A stretch of DNA of 64,000 bases from Thalassobacillus cyri (GCF_900107755.1 NZ_FNQR01000022.1:1-64000), one strand, 5' to 3'. Positions 26,911 to 35,865 are shown, counted from the first letter of the stretch. Notes: a model not told the origin generated them from the letters alone. Program-made: numbers and translations.

Positions 26911-27160
26911 AATCCTCGTTCCGGAAGCGCGTGAAGGACTTGATCAATTGAAAGAAAATTTATTGAATGAACGCTATGGAACGAACGACAAATATGAAAT
27001 AGCACAGGAACAGAATGTGCCAATATCAGAGGGTTATAACGGAGAAATCAAAGCCAAAGATGCCGGGAGAATGGGTGGAGCTATTGGTGGAAGTATGGTC
27101 AGAGAACTTGTCAAGATGGCTGAACAACAGCTGGGACAAAGTAAAGAACAGCACAAATGA
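26894..27160 (+). CDS. Alpha/beta-type small acid-soluble spore protein, divergent
   Basis: An 88-residue spore DNA-binding protein. The C-terminal signature is visible as GEIKAKDAGRMGG...GGSMVRELVKMAEQQL. The region of the germination protease site reads KYEIAQEQNV where typical family members have EFG in place of EQN. An extra AIGG follows the GG motif. It overlaps the upstream YozQ-like gene. Expression in the forespore is expected from family knowledge; no clear sigma-G promoter was found. Confidence 0.82.
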   Translation: MGRRNKILVPEAREGLDQLKENLLNERYGTNDKYEIAQEQNVPISEGYNGEIKAKDAGRMGGAIGGSMVRELVKMAEQQLGQSKEQHK

Positions 27161-27177
27161 ATCTTGTGCTGTTCTTT
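27143..27177. terminator. Terminator between SASP gene and ispA
   Basis: AAAGAACAGCACAA pairs with TTGTGCTGTTCTTT; usable on both strands. Confidence 0.85.
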
Positions 27178-27186
27178 ACATACTCT

Positions 27187-28203
27187 TTATGGCTGCATTG
27201 ATTTGATTTTCACTTCGTTCCGTGCAATTTTTTCTTCCCAGTTATTAGTATAGACGCTTAATATATCGTTAATTTTATCGATTAATCCCAGCCTCACTAA
27301 GCCGTTTCCTTCCGCTTGTTTCGTGTAACCGAGCGGCATGGTTCGTTTAATCAGCTGGGCGTAGAGCTCAGCTTCTGTTAATTTGCGTTTGAACTGGGAC
27401 TCGGACAAATTGATCAACAAGGCCAGCGCACCAGACACGTGGGGAGTGGCCATGGAAGTCCCGCTCAACCGAGCATATTCACCATTTAAATAAGTGGAGA
27501 GAATATTGACACCAGGAGCTACTAAATCAATTTCATTATTTGTATTGGTGAAATCAGCTAACTTTCTTTCAAAGTTGATAGCGCCGACCTGAATGACTTC
27601 GTTATAAGCGCCAGGGTACCCGAACTCATCGGTATCTTCCCGGCCATCACCAGCGTTCCCTGCAGCGCATACGACGGCTATATCCTTATTGACTGCCTGC
27701 TTAATCGCCTCATGCAGGTCTGGAATGTCGCTTGGTCCGCCTAACGACATGGACATGACTCGGACTCGTTCTCCGTTCGATCCCTCCCAGTTAGTGGCGT
27801 ATTCAATTGCATCGATAATCCAATCCATCCGGCCTCTGCCGCTACCTGTCAATACTTTCAGAATTAGAAGGTCTGACTGAGGTGCTACACCAACCACTCC
27901 TGTGCCATTTTCTGTAGCAGCGATCGTTCCGGCAACATGCGTGCCATGGCCGTTGTTATCCGAAAAATTATCCTCATCCCCATCATAATCCGTGGTAAAG
28001 TTTCTGCCGCCAATAATTCTATCTTTCAATTCAGGATGATCCGGCTGGCAACCGGTGTCAATGACCGCAACGACATTTCCTTTTCCTTGATTGGCCTGCT
28101 CCCAGAGTAGGGGTGCCTCAATCATTTCCACACCTTCTGGCACATTTGACGACATTGGGAGAATCTCTTCTACTTGAAAGGGAATCAGTTTAAGCTCGTC
28201 CAT
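27187..28203 (-). CDS. ispA: Intracellular subtilisin-like serine protease
   Basis: A 338-residue peptidase S8 without a signal peptide. The catalytic triad is visible in VAVIDTG (Asp), [10 protein letters not shown] (His) and [12 protein letters not shown] (Ser). The N-terminal LIPF motif matches the inhibitory LIPY propeptide of B. subtilis IspA, and [10 protein letters not shown] is near identical to it. It degrades cytoplasmic proteins in stationary phase (family knowledge). AAGGAGG precedes the ATG. It is monocistronic. Confidence 0.93.
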   Translation of the reverse strand: MDELKLIPFQVEEILPMSSNVPEGVEMIEAPLLWEQANQGKGNVVAVIDTGCQPDHPELKDRIIGGRNFTTDYDGDEDNFSDNNGHGTHVAGTIAATENGTGVVGVAPQSDLLILKVLTGSGRGRMDWIIDAIEYATNWEGSNGERVRVMSMSLGGPSDIPDLHEAIKQAVNKDIAVVCAAGNAGDGREDTDEFGYPGAYNEVIQVGAINFERKLADFTNTNNEIDLVAPGVNILSTYLNGEYARLSGTSMATPHVSGALALLINLSESQFKRKLTEAELYAQLIKRTMPLGYTKQAEGNGLVRLGLIDKINDILSVYTNNWEEKIARNEVKIKSMQP

Positions 28204-28434
28204 TTCTCATCCTCCTTCAACTTACATGTTTAGAATATTCTTACAATTAAATTCTATCAAAGCTGGCTGGTATTTTGAATGGGTCAAATATCCCTCGTTT
28301 TGGGTATTTGCACATAGAATTGCATTCGTTGAAGAAAAATACTATGTTTGACTTTCGTTAAATGGAGGAAGGATTTATACTAGAGAATGAGACCGGAATA
28401 AAACGTCCTGTCTTTTAAAAAAGGAATGAATGAT

Positions 28435-29157
28435 ATGGTTATGGATAAACAATCACTCCAAGCAGAAATCGCCAGTTACACAGGAAAGTTACTACGAGAT
28501 AATTTTGGCAAGGGGCCTTCCTCTGTATATGTTTCGATTGAAGAGCCTTATATCACCATCTATTTGCGTGAATTTTTAGCACCGATGGAAAGGGTATTGG
28601 TCAGCCAGAAAAACGATATGAAAGTTGAAGAAACAAGGGACTTGCTGATGGATGAATTGCTTCCGGATATGCGGGCCACTTTAAGGATAATGACCGGATT
28701 AGAGGTTGAAGACCTTTTTTATGACTGGTCGCTTAATAATCGTTCAGGTGTTTTCTTAGCGGTAATTGCAAAAAAGCATCAGGACCAAGAGATTCATCTA
28801 GCTGATTATCCAGACAAGGTAAAAATCCATGAAGAAATTATCCGGGTGAGTGAACAGGCAGAAAAAGCTCCTACAAAAGTTGATTCATTCATGTTGAATG
28901 ATCGGACACTAATAGTGGTCCGTGATGGAATATTGGTACGGATTGAAAAAGAACTGATACGTTCAGGCTTTGGTGAAACATTGAAGCTTACTAAGCGAAA
29001 GCTGGAAAAAGGCCTGTTAAGTCAATCATATTGTGAAAACATCCTCGATACCCAAGTCATCGATATATTTGTGGATTGGGATTTTAATGAAGATAAAAGT
29101 TACATCATTTTTATTTTAAAACCGAAAAAGCCAGGTGGAAATGGGTTGGACAATTAG
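28435..29157 (+). CDS. DUF2294 protein with two repeated domains
   Basis: A 240-residue soluble protein that looks like a tandem duplication. Each half has a helix, an R-D/G-x-FGKGP or SGFGE-like turn, and a beta-strand region (SVYVSIEEPYITIYL; DRTLIVVRDGILVRIE) as in DUF2294. ATG 28435 has AAGGA 9 bases upstream; the ATG at 28426 touches it. Function is unknown. It is monocistronic and ends in a strong terminator. Confidence 0.75.
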   Translation: MVMDKQSLQAEIASYTGKLLRDNFGKGPSSVYVSIEEPYITIYLREFLAPMERVLVSQKNDMKVEETRDLLMDELLPDMRATLRIMTGLEVEDLFYDWSLNNRSGVFLAVIAKKHQDQEIHLADYPDKVKIHEEIIRVSEQAEKAPTKVDSFMLNDRTLIVVRDGILVRIEKELIRSGFGETLKLTKRKLEKGLLSQSYCENILDTQVIDIFVDWDFNEDKSYIIFILKPKKPGGNGLDN

Positions 29158-29167
29158 AGCCAGACAT

Positions 29168-29207
29168 AAGCCGGAAAAGGGATCATACCTTTTTCGGCTT
29201 TTTTTAT
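29168..29207 (+). terminator. Terminator after the DUF2294 gene
   Basis: AAGCCGGAAAAGG pairs with CCTTTTTCGGCTT, followed by T residues. Confidence 0.88.
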
Positions 29208-29233
29208 TGTTAATATGAATGAAAGGGGTATCT

Positions 29234-29443
29234 ATGAAATACATTGTAATCGCAGAAGATGCTAATCAATTAAGAATAGGATTTGCGCAAGAACAGGAGG
29301 AGGTCATATTTTCGACTTATGAAGAGGCACAAGCATTCATCACGAGTGTCCATGAAGAGAATGTCCTTCCAGATAAATATAGGTTGAAAATAGAAACCTA
29401 CGACAAAGAAGCTGAACATTTGAACCAGAAAGAGCAAGAGTAA
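29234..29443 (+). CDS. Small conserved-looking protein of unknown function
   Basis: A 69-residue acidic soluble protein (starts MKYIVIAEDANQLRIGF). Its beta-alpha pattern continues through STYEEAQAFITSV and it has a Lys/Glu-rich tail. AAAGGGG lies 5 bases before the ATG at 29234. I recognise no family. Confidence 0.6.
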   Translation: MKYIVIAEDANQLRIGFAQEQEEVIFSTYEEAQAFITSVHEENVLPDKYRLKIETYDKEAEHLNQKEQE

Positions 29444-29621
29444 ACAACCCCTAAAATCTCTTACCAGTCTATCCCGTAGTATGACTGCGGGATTCCCAGG
29501 TGGTTCCCTCGTATTAATAGCCCCCAACACCTCCTAGTGTGATTGGTTTCCCCCCCTTTTTTTTCAGCTATCGTTTAACTTATTGACGCATGTGTAATAT
29601 AAAAGGCAGGAGGTTATTTTT

Positions 29622-29987
29622 ATGAAACACACTGTCTTTTATGATGCACAATGTCCGCTTTGCTTTAGCATAAAACGTGTATTACGCAGGCTTGATTGGT
29701 TTAATAAACTAGAATGGATTCCCGTTCAGGAAGTAGAAAAAAGTAATGACTTTCGTTATTTAGCTGGAAAAGACATCTATGATCAAATCTATATGAGGAC
29801 TTCAAATGGCAAGTTGCTGGCTGGTTTTTATACGATCAGAAAGCTGCTTGTTTCGCTGCCGCTGACTTTTTATGCGGGTGTACTGATGTATCTTCCCTTT
29901 GCAAGCCGCCTGGGTTCTCCGCTGTATAAATGGATATCGAAGAACCGTTATGACTGGTTTGGGAGATATGAAACGCCAAGAAAATAA
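29622..29987 (+). CDS. DCC-family thiol-disulfide oxidoreductase (DUF393)
   Basis: A 121-residue thioredoxin-like protein with the N-terminal CPLC pair in FYDAQCPLCFSIKRVLRRLDW. Family members usually have YDGxCPLC; here the glycine is alanine. The hydrophobic RKLLVSLPLTFYAGVLMYLPF region is typical. GGCAGGAGG precedes the ATG. Redox partner is unknown. Confidence 0.85.
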   Translation: MKHTVFYDAQCPLCFSIKRVLRRLDWFNKLEWIPVQEVEKSNDFRYLAGKDIYDQIYMRTSNGKLLAGFYTIRKLLVSLPLTFYAGVLMYLPFASRLGSPLYKWISKNRYDWFGRYETPRK

Positions 29988-30039
29988 CCAGGTCACGATA
30001 ATCCAATACTCGCTTTTATAAAAGGAGTTGTTAAACTTA

Positions 30040-30262
30040 TTTCAAAGAGGCTTCAATTCAAAGGCCGTAAAGTCGAAGACTTTAACTCGAGATATTGTTT
30101 GGGATAGCTTAGCCAAGCCTGAGGAAGCTAACCAAATTCCCACGGAAAGCGATCCGTTTTCCCAGTCCCCATCATCGCCTTCATTAGCATCGAAACTGAG
30201 ACTTCGGGAAAAGTGAGATACACTGTTAAAATCAACACGGAGATTTAACAGAGCCTAAACTA
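30040..30262 (+). repeat. Family A palindromic repeat, degenerate copy A5
   Basis: It begins with the reverse complement of the AAGTCTTCGACTT tag. The core blocks GCCTGAGGAAGC and CCCACGGAAAGCGATCCG follow. It ends with CGAAACTGAGACTTC, which also occurs inverted in front of copy A7. It fills the gap before ectD together with the hairpin at 30264. The ORF at 30028-30216 lies in it and is not a gene. Confidence 0.6.
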
Positions 30263-30263
30263 A

Positions 30264-30296
30264 TAAGGGCTGCCCTCCATAGGGCAGCCCTTATTT
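30264..30296. terminator. Hairpin/terminator downstream of ectD
   Basis: AAGGGCTGCCC pairs with GGGCAGCCCTT across a 6-base loop; T-rich but interrupted on both sides. Confidence 0.65.
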
Positions 30297-30344
30297 CATG
30301 CAAGCTGGCTTCATTTTTTTGCGGGAAGTTCTTTGTTATGCCAA

Positions 30345-31244
30345 TCAGCTATTGCTGAATTTTGGTGCACCTTCACGCACGGCGATGAATTCAGGGCGTT
30401 CTTTCCCTGCAGAGAAAGGCTTTACTAATTGATTTTCCACACTATTATAAACCATGAACAGGTTGTTGCGGCTGTATGGTGTAATGTTACCATTGGATCC
30501 ATGCATGGTATTGCTTTCGAATAAAGTGATAGAGCCTGCTTTTCCAGTCGGTACGGAAATACCGCCGCCCTGCTCAGCAAGCCATCTCAAACTTTCCTGA
30601 TCCGGTACACCGAGCTTTTGCTTTTTCAAAGATTCTTTGTAGTTGTCATCTGGTGTTTCACCTACACAACTGACATAGTAGTTTTGGGACCCTGGTATAA
30701 GCATCAAAGGCCCGTTGAACGTATAGTTATCGGATAATGCGATAGACAAGCTGACAGCACGCATACGCGGCATACCATCCTCGACGTGCCATGTTTCAAA
30801 GTCAGAGTGCCAGTCGAATTCCTTACCTGTAAAGCCAGGCTTATAGTTGATACGGGACTGATGGATATAGACATCGCTTCCGAGCAGGTGGTTGACTATG
30901 TCTAGAATGCGTTGGTCGTAAGCTACTTTTTTAAAATATTCATCATCATTGTGGACGTGGAATATGGATCTGATTTCATCACTTTGTGGTTCGCGAATTA
31001 CTTTGTCTGAAGTGACGTCCTTACTGTCATCTTGTAATTCGAAAATCCCCTTTTGAAGCTCAGATACTTCATCTTCCGAGAAGAAATTTTCAATCTGTAA
31101 AAAACCGTTTCTCTCATAAGAATCAAGCTGTTCCTTTGAAAGTGGTGCTTGATCATCTTTTGAGCGATCCGTGTGGATGACAGGATCTTTACGTTTCATA
31201 ATTTCAGGCTGGTTATTCTTTCTTGAAGGATAAAGATCTTCCAT
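30345..31244 (-). CDS. ectD: Ectoine hydroxylase
   Basis: A 299-residue Fe(II)/2-oxoglutarate dioxygenase converting ectoine to 5-hydroxyectoine, a salt and heat protectant. The EctD signature is seen in [20 protein letters not shown] (iron ligands H and D), with the distal His in NTMHGSNGN. Length equals known EctD enzymes (about 300). ATG 31244 follows AAGGAG; an upstream reading to 31277 has no ribosome site. The gene stands alone, so ectABC must be elsewhere if ectoine is made by the cell. Confidence 0.95.
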   Translation of the reverse strand: MEDLYPSRKNNQPEIMKRKDPVIHTDRSKDDQAPLSKEQLDSYERNGFLQIENFFSEDEVSELQKGIFELQDDSKDVTSDKVIREPQSDEIRSIFHVHNDDEYFKKVAYDQRILDIVNHLLGSDVYIHQSRINYKPGFTGKEFDWHSDFETWHVEDGMPRMRAVSLSIALSDNYTFNGPLMLIPGSQNYYVSCVGETPDDNYKESLKKQKLGVPDQESLRWLAEQGGGISVPTGKAGSITLFESNTMHGSNGNITPYSRNNLFMVYNSVENQLVKPFSAGKERPEFIAVREGAPKFSNS

Positions 31245-31360
31245 TATAAACACTCCTTGTGTCCAAAAATTTTCCATAACTCATGTTGGTGATCATGACT
31301 GCTTTTTGACTGATTGCCAGCTTGCATTTATCGGAAAGAACCTTCCGTTGTACGGGGATT

Positions 31361-31386
31361 TTACCCATCGAAAATATCAATTAAAC
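31361..31386 (-). promoter_or_regulatory. Sigma-B-type promoter of ectD
   Basis: On the minus strand GTTTAA (31386-31381), 14 bases, then GGGTAA (31366-31361), close to the consensus GTTTAA-N12-15-GGGTAT. It lies about 115 bases before the ectD start. The rest of the gap 31387-31630 shows nothing certain. Confidence 0.65.
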
Positions 31387-31630
31387 ACCTAAAATTCAAA
31401 TTTTTTGTAAAAAAAAGAAAATGAAAGCTTAGAGGCAATAAAGTCAGCAGCAATGGGGTATTTCTAATAGAATAGCTGTCAAAACCATACAGGGTTCGTC
31501 ATCAATGTTAGAAATTTTAACAAACGGACCTATTAATGGATTATGACAAAATCTTTACAAAGGAGTTTTCAGGAAGAACAATGCGGGTAAACGAATACTA
31601 AGAAAATAGACCTTGTATGGAGGAAATATT

Positions 31631-31882
31631 ATGAGTCTTAAAGAACAGCTATTGGAAAAAGGTTATAACAACATAGATATAATGGTCATCGATGAAGATA
31701 ATAACCAATCGACAATCCCGGATCTTACTCTTCATAAAATCAATAACCTCGAGTATAAGCTGTATCTCGATCCTGAATCCGTAAAGATGAATTTGGATGA
31801 AGAACATCCCCATTTTACGGCACGACAAAAGAGTGAAGATGGTGGAGATGTTCGTATCAAAGGATTTATCCTTGAATGGTAG
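31631..31882 (+). CDS. Small protein of unknown function
   Basis: An 83-residue acidic protein beginning MSLKEQLLEKGYNNIDI. Beta-rich segments follow and it ends GFILEW. TGGAGG precedes the ATG at 31631, and a terminator follows. No family is recognised. It is divergent from ectD. Confidence 0.65.
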   Translation: MSLKEQLLEKGYNNIDIMVIDEDNNQSTIPDLTLHKINNLEYKLYLDPESVKMNLDEEHPHFTARQKSEDGGDVRIKGFILEW

Positions 31883-31902
31883 TCGATAACGGAATACTGA
31901 TG

Positions 31903-31946
31903 AAAATGCGCAATTCTCTAACTAAAGAGGATTGTGCATTTTTTTC
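31903..31946 (+). terminator. Terminator after the small gene at 31631
   Basis: AAATGCGCAAT pairs with ATTGTGCATTT across a loop with a further CTCT/AGAG pairing; T run follows. Confidence 0.85.
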
Positions 31947-31960
31947 GGAAAATAAAAAGG

Positions 31961-31990
31961 TTGACACATTTTCCATCCACACCGTATACT
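31961..31990 (+). promoter_or_regulatory. Sigma-A promoter of the ABC importer operon
   Basis: TTGACA at 31961 and TATACT at 31985, 18-base spacer; both boxes are near consensus. Confidence 0.75.
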
Positions 31991-32004
31991 CTATATTAAA
32001 TCTT

Positions 32005-32032
32005 AATTCCGACTATTATTATTGGAATAATT
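32005..32032 (+). promoter_or_regulatory. Inverted repeat, possible CymR-type operator
   Basis: TAATTCC, 13 bases, GGAATAA lies just downstream of the -10 box. The half-sites (ATTCC/GGAAT) and spacing resemble sites bound by the cysteine-metabolism repressor CymR. Assignment is tentative. Confidence 0.45.
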
Positions 32033-32051
32033 ATATAAGGGTGTGCGACGC

Positions 32052-32831
32052 ATGTTTTTACAAATGAACGAGGTGGCAAAAAGGTTTGCTGACCATGAGG
32101 TTTTTTCTGGCATCAATGTATCTATCGAAAAAAATCAATTTGTCTCTATCCTAGGGCCATCAGGTTGTGGAAAGTCCACTTTACTTTCCATGGTCGCAGG
32201 CCTGGAAGATGTGACTGAAGGTACGCTCCGTCTTGGGGGAGAAAAAATACTTCACCCTGGAACAGACCGAGGTATGGTTTTTCAGCAGCCGGCTTTGTTC
32301 CCATGGCTTACAGTGAAGGACAATGTAACTTTTCCGCTGAAAGCTGACCACTCAAAACGTGAGAAGGAGCAAATAGCTGCTAACTATTTAAAAATGGTAC
32401 ATCTGACTCGCTTCAAGGATGCCTATCCTCATGAATTATCAGGAGGAATGCAACAGCGGGTCGCTATTGCAAGGGCGTTGGCAATGGATCCGAAAGTGTT
32501 ATTGATGGATGAACCATTCGGAGCGCTGGATGAACAGACGCGACACATCCTTCATGACGAACTGATGAAAATTTTTGAAGAAACGAAAAAAACGATTTTG
32601 TTCGTCACTCATAGTATTCAAGAAGCCATCAAACTATCGGATCGTGTCATCGTCATGGGGACCCGGCCAGGCAAAATCATTGCTGACTTTCCAATCGACA
32701 TTGCTCGCCCGAGAGAACGTGACGATACAAAAGTGATTGAAATGGAAAAAAAGATAATGGAGCTGTTAGAAGATGAAATCAAAAAAGTGATGAAGGAAGA
32801 ATTGGATTATGAAACCAAGCATTTGGGTTAA
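32052..32831 (+). CDS. ABC transporter ATP-binding protein (sulfonate/nitrate/taurine type)
   Basis: A 259-residue ATPase. Walker A is GPSGCGKSTL, the Q-loop is VFQQPALFPWLTV, the signature is LSGGMQQR, and Walker B is VLLMDEPFGALD. It groups by motif with SsuB/TauB/NrtD. ATG 32052 follows AAGGGTG. Its end overlaps the permease start by 23 bases. It energises import through the permease and the lipoprotein encoded next. Confidence 0.88.
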   Translation: MFLQMNEVAKRFADHEVFSGINVSIEKNQFVSILGPSGCGKSTLLSMVAGLEDVTEGTLRLGGEKILHPGTDRGMVFQQPALFPWLTVKDNVTFPLKADHSKREKEQIAANYLKMVHLTRFKDAYPHELSGGMQQRVAIARALAMDPKVLLMDEPFGALDEQTRHILHDELMKIFEETKKTILFVTHSIQEAIKLSDRVIVMGTRPGKIIADFPIDIARPRERDDTKVIEMEKKIMELLEDEIKKVMKEELDYETKHLG

Positions 32832-33570
32832 ACGAATTGCATTCATTATCGTTTTATTAGCCATTTGGCAAGGCGTATACATGTCAGGTTATTTTCCGGC
32901 TATTCAGTTTCCTCCACCGACAAAGGTATTCCAAGCATTAGTCGAGGGATTTGCTGATGGCACGTTAGTTGGGGCATTACTGGCAAGTTTCAAACATCTA
33001 TTGATTGGACTTGCGCTTGCAATCACCCTGGGAACGTTGATCGGCGTCCTGCTCGGAAAATCACGTCAGGCCGATGAAACTGCTGGGATGTATTTAATAG
33101 CGATGCAGAGTATACCAAGTATCGTGTGGGTGCCACTTGCAATCATGTTAATTGGTTTGAATGAAACTGCAGTCATATTTGTCGTCGTATTAGGTGGAAC
33201 ATTTGTGATGGCATTGAATGTCAGGACCGCCATTCATAGCGTGCCCCCTGAATTCATCAAGGCGGCGAGAACAATGGGGGCAAAAGGTCTCCCTTTATTT
33301 TTCAAGGTGGAAGTGCCTGCAAGCCTTCCTTATTACATGAGTGGTATCCGCTTAGCGTGGGCATTCAGCTGGAGGGCATTAATGGCAGGTGAATTACTTA
33401 GTAATGGACCTGGTCTTGGATATTCACTAAGGTTTGCGATGGATTTCGCGCAGATGGAATTAGTCATTGGAATCATCATTATCGTCGGTGTCATCGGGTC
33501 GGTAGTCGATCAGCTGGTTTTCTCTAAATTAGAGAAAAAAGTGATGAGACGATGGGGTTTATTAAAATAA
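32809..33570 (+). CDS. ABC transporter permease (SsuC/TauC/NrtB type)
   Basis: A 253-residue inner-membrane subunit with about six hydrophobic segments. The EAA loop region PPEFIKAARTMGAKGLPLFFKVEVPASLPYYMSG contacts the ATPase. It overlaps the ATPase gene and precedes the binding protein gene by 18 bases. Confidence 0.88.
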   Translation: MKPSIWVKRIAFIIVLLAIWQGVYMSGYFPAIQFPPPTKVFQALVEGFADGTLVGALLASFKHLLIGLALAITLGTLIGVLLGKSRQADETAGMYLIAMQSIPSIVWVPLAIMLIGLNETAVIFVVVLGGTFVMALNVRTAIHSVPPEFIKAARTMGAKGLPLFFKVEVPASLPYYMSGIRLAWAFSWRALMAGELLSNGPGLGYSLRFAMDFAQMELVIGIIIIVGVIGSVVDQLVFSKLEKKVMRRWGLLK

Positions 33571-33588
33571 TTGGAGAGGTGAAGGAAT

Positions 33589-34590
33589 ATGAAAAGGTGG
33601 TTGTCTTTGTTTTCAGTCGTCGTATTAGGGTTGCTTTTAACCGCTTGCGGATCGAGTGATTCAGCATCAGGGAACAGTAACGGGGATAAAATTGTCATTG
33701 GTTATTTTCCGAACATCAACCATGTAGCAGGAATGGTAGCTGAAGAAAAGGAATTGTATGAAAAAACACTCCCAGATGGTACGGAAGTCGAATATAAATA
33801 CTTCCCGGATGGCTCTGCTTTCATGACCGCTTTGGAAACCGGGGAAATACAAGGGGGACTTGTAGGACCAGGTCCTGCGATGAACCATTATATGAGCGGG
33901 GCAGAAATCAATATTGTAGCTGCTGGCTCTACTGGGGGTACCGTCATCATGGCACGTAACGGCTCTGGCATTGATTCACCAGAGCAATTGAAAAACACGA
34001 CATTTGCATCTCCGCGTGTCGGTTGTACCCATGACGTCCAGTTCGAGGCGTTGATGATGCGTGAATACGGGCTTAAATCAGACCGCCTTAAAGGTGAAAT
34101 GAAACATGTTACCGGCAAACCAGCTACGTATTCCCAATTGTTCGCCAGTAAACGAATTGATGTAGCGACAGTTCCAGAACCATGGGCATCAAAGATAGAG
34201 GAAGAAGGGCATGGCAAAGTATTGATTGATACCGACGAAGTGGCATTCGGTGAAACATTGCCGGCTGCTGTATTCGTTACTTCCAAGGAGTTAGTCGAAA
34301 ATGACTCCGAATTGGTACAAAACATGGTTGATGCTCACAAAGAGGCTACTACATTCATTCAGGATAATCCAGAAGAGGCAAAAGAAATTGCTGCTAACAA
34401 AATCAAGGATATCACCGATCAGGAGTTATCAAAATCAGTGATCGACAGCTCCTGGGAACGCATCGATTTCACATACAATGTGAAGCTGGAAGATCTTCAA
34501 TCATTCGCAAATGCTTCTTATGAGTTGGAATTCTTAAAAGAAAAGCCTGATTTAAAAGGTTTAGTTGATACAACATTCATTGAAGAATAA
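33589..34590 (+). CDS. ABC transporter substrate-binding lipoprotein (sulfonate/nitrate/taurine type)
   Basis: A 333-residue lipoprotein. The signal peptide ends in the lipobox LTAC, and the mature SsuA/NrtA-like two-lobed domain starts at KIVIGYFPNINH. GGAGAGGTGAAGG precedes the ATG. Operon order is ATPase-permease-binding protein, and no monooxygenase (ssuD) or nitrate reductase gene follows, so the substrate is open. Sulfonates are favoured slightly by the possible CymR site. Confidence 0.87.
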   Translation: MKRWLSLFSVVVLGLLLTACGSSDSASGNSNGDKIVIGYFPNINHVAGMVAEEKELYEKTLPDGTEVEYKYFPDGSAFMTALETGEIQGGLVGPGPAMNHYMSGAEINIVAAGSTGGTVIMARNGSGIDSPEQLKNTTFASPRVGCTHDVQFEALMMREYGLKSDRLKGEMKHVTGKPATYSQLFASKRIDVATVPEPWASKIEEEGHGKVLIDTDEVAFGETLPAAVFVTSKELVENDSELVQNMVDAHKEATTFIQDNPEEAKEIAANKIKDITDQELSKSVIDSSWERIDFTYNVKLEDLQSFANASYELEFLKEKPDLKGLVDTTFIEE

Positions 34591-34622
34591 AAAGGCAAGG
34601 GGAGCTTTCCCTTGCCTTTTTT
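34591..34622 (+). terminator. ABC operon terminator
   Basis: AAGGCAAGGG pairs with CCCTTGCCTT, followed by a T run. Confidence 0.9.
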
Positions 34623-34705
34623 GTGGTTGCATATAGATAAGTACTCATAAAATTAGCAATAAGTTTTCCATTTCAGGTGACACTAATGGAAAAGGAGGTC
34701 ATTTG

Positions 34706-35344
34706 ATGAAGAGTAAGAACATATATAGCGTTTTAGCATTTATGCTTCTTTTGGTTGGATTTGCTTCAAGTGTCCAAGCGAAAGAAGGGCTTATTTATGA
34801 AATGAAAAATTTTGATGAAGTGGAAAACCGGTGGGAAATCCACATCCAATATACAAAGTTTACAGGGCTGGAAGACAAAGCCTTTCAACAGAAGTTGAAC
34901 AAGATGATCCAGGAAAAAGTCGCGGGGTATATCCAAACTGTAAAAGAACAAGCAGACGATAATCAGGGAATACCCATTCGTTTTTACGGAGAGACAAAAG
35001 TATTGGTGGATAATAACTTTTATTCTGTTCTGATGACGTCCAGCCTTTCGAGAGGAAACACATTCAGCGGCGATGTCGAATCATTCAACTTCTATAATCA
35101 AAAAGATACACAGCTTGCAACTCTGATGGATATTATGGATTTGGATAAAATTGATGCAGAAGTGAAAAAACAAATACATGCAAAGCCTGATGTTTACTAC
35201 GTTGAAGAGTTCAAACATGTGCGTCCGGGTACTGCTTTTTACCTGCAAGGTGAGGAACTCGTGTTGATTTTCCACAAATATGAGATTGCTCCAGGAGTTT
35301 ATGGACCTTCAGAAATTAAAATACCGATCAATCATCGATATTAA
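34706..35344 (+). CDS. Secreted DUF3298/PdaC-like domain protein
   Basis: A 212-residue exported protein. It has a signal peptide ending SSVQA, then a domain like the DUF4163-DUF3298 pair found in RsiV and at the N-terminus of PdaC (blocks FTGLEDKAFQQKLNKMI, ESFNFYNQKDTQLATL, GEELVLIFHKYEIAPG). RsiV binds lysozyme with this domain; whether this protein does is unknown. ATG 34706 follows GGAGG. It is monocistronic. Confidence 0.72.
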   Translation: MKSKNIYSVLAFMLLLVGFASSVQAKEGLIYEMKNFDEVENRWEIHIQYTKFTGLEDKAFQQKLNKMIQEKVAGYIQTVKEQADDNQGIPIRFYGETKVLVDNNFYSVLMTSSLSRGNTFSGDVESFNFYNQKDTQLATLMDIMDLDKIDAEVKKQIHAKPDVYYVEEFKHVRPGTAFYLQGEELVLIFHKYEIAPGVYGPSEIKIPINHRY

Positions 35345-35463
35345 AACAAAAAAATGCCGCTAATCCAAATGGAGCAGCGGCCAATCTGATTGTCTAATTG
35401 ATTCATTTTCAGGGGAGGAATCAATACATTCAGTATTTTTAAGACAATCACTTATGAACAGTA

Positions 35464-35625
35464 TTGTCCACAACACAAACCTTTTATACATTAGTTTTGA
35501 TAAAATTATCAACATTATCCACATCGCTTGTGGATTTGTTTACCAACATTTTATTAACAATGGGGGAGGTCAATAAAATCATGTTGTAAACGTTTTATTC
35601 ACAAAAGGTGAAAAAACGTGGATAA
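35464..35625. other. Cluster of DnaA-box-like nonamers
   Basis: TTATCCACA at 35515 (exact DnaA box), TTGTCCACA at 35464, TGTGGATTT at 35529 and CGTGGATAA at 35617 (each one or two mismatches on one strand). The middle two form an inverted repeat (ATCCACA-5-TGTGGAT) that could instead act as a weak terminator. No gene was found between 35345 and 35690. Confidence 0.35.
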
Positions 35626-35690
35626 TTTTTGCCTGCAAGGTTTGTTGTGCGGCTTTGGTAGGTATATACCCTCTTTAAAGTTTAATAATC

Positions 35691-35813
35691 CTAAGATTTC
35701 CGGGAACGTTTAAAAATTTTGTCTGCTTGCTTAAAATCTCTTCCATATAGCACTTCCTGCGTCTTTGAAAGTGCCCCTTTTGAAGCTTTTGTTTGTCCCT
35801 GCTTTGCTTTCAT
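35691..35813 (-). CDS. yfhE: YfhE-like small basic protein
   Basis: A 40-residue basic protein with the block LSKTQEVLYGRDFKQAD, which resembles YfhE-family proteins. A strong AGGAGG lies 9 bases before the ATG. It stands at the left edge of a region that keeps the B. subtilis yfh gene order (yfhE-yfhF-recX), supporting the name. Function is unknown. Confidence 0.7.
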   Translation of the reverse strand: MKAKQGQTKASKGALSKTQEVLYGRDFKQADKIFKRSRKS

Positions 35814-35865
35814 GGGAAAAAACCTCCTTCTTTTCCTACAGCTTGTCCAAACCCCGGCCAACTAT

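Noticed and set aside
30028-30216. Open reading frame of 62 codons
   Set aside because: It lies in family A copy A5 and its peptide has no protein-like pattern.
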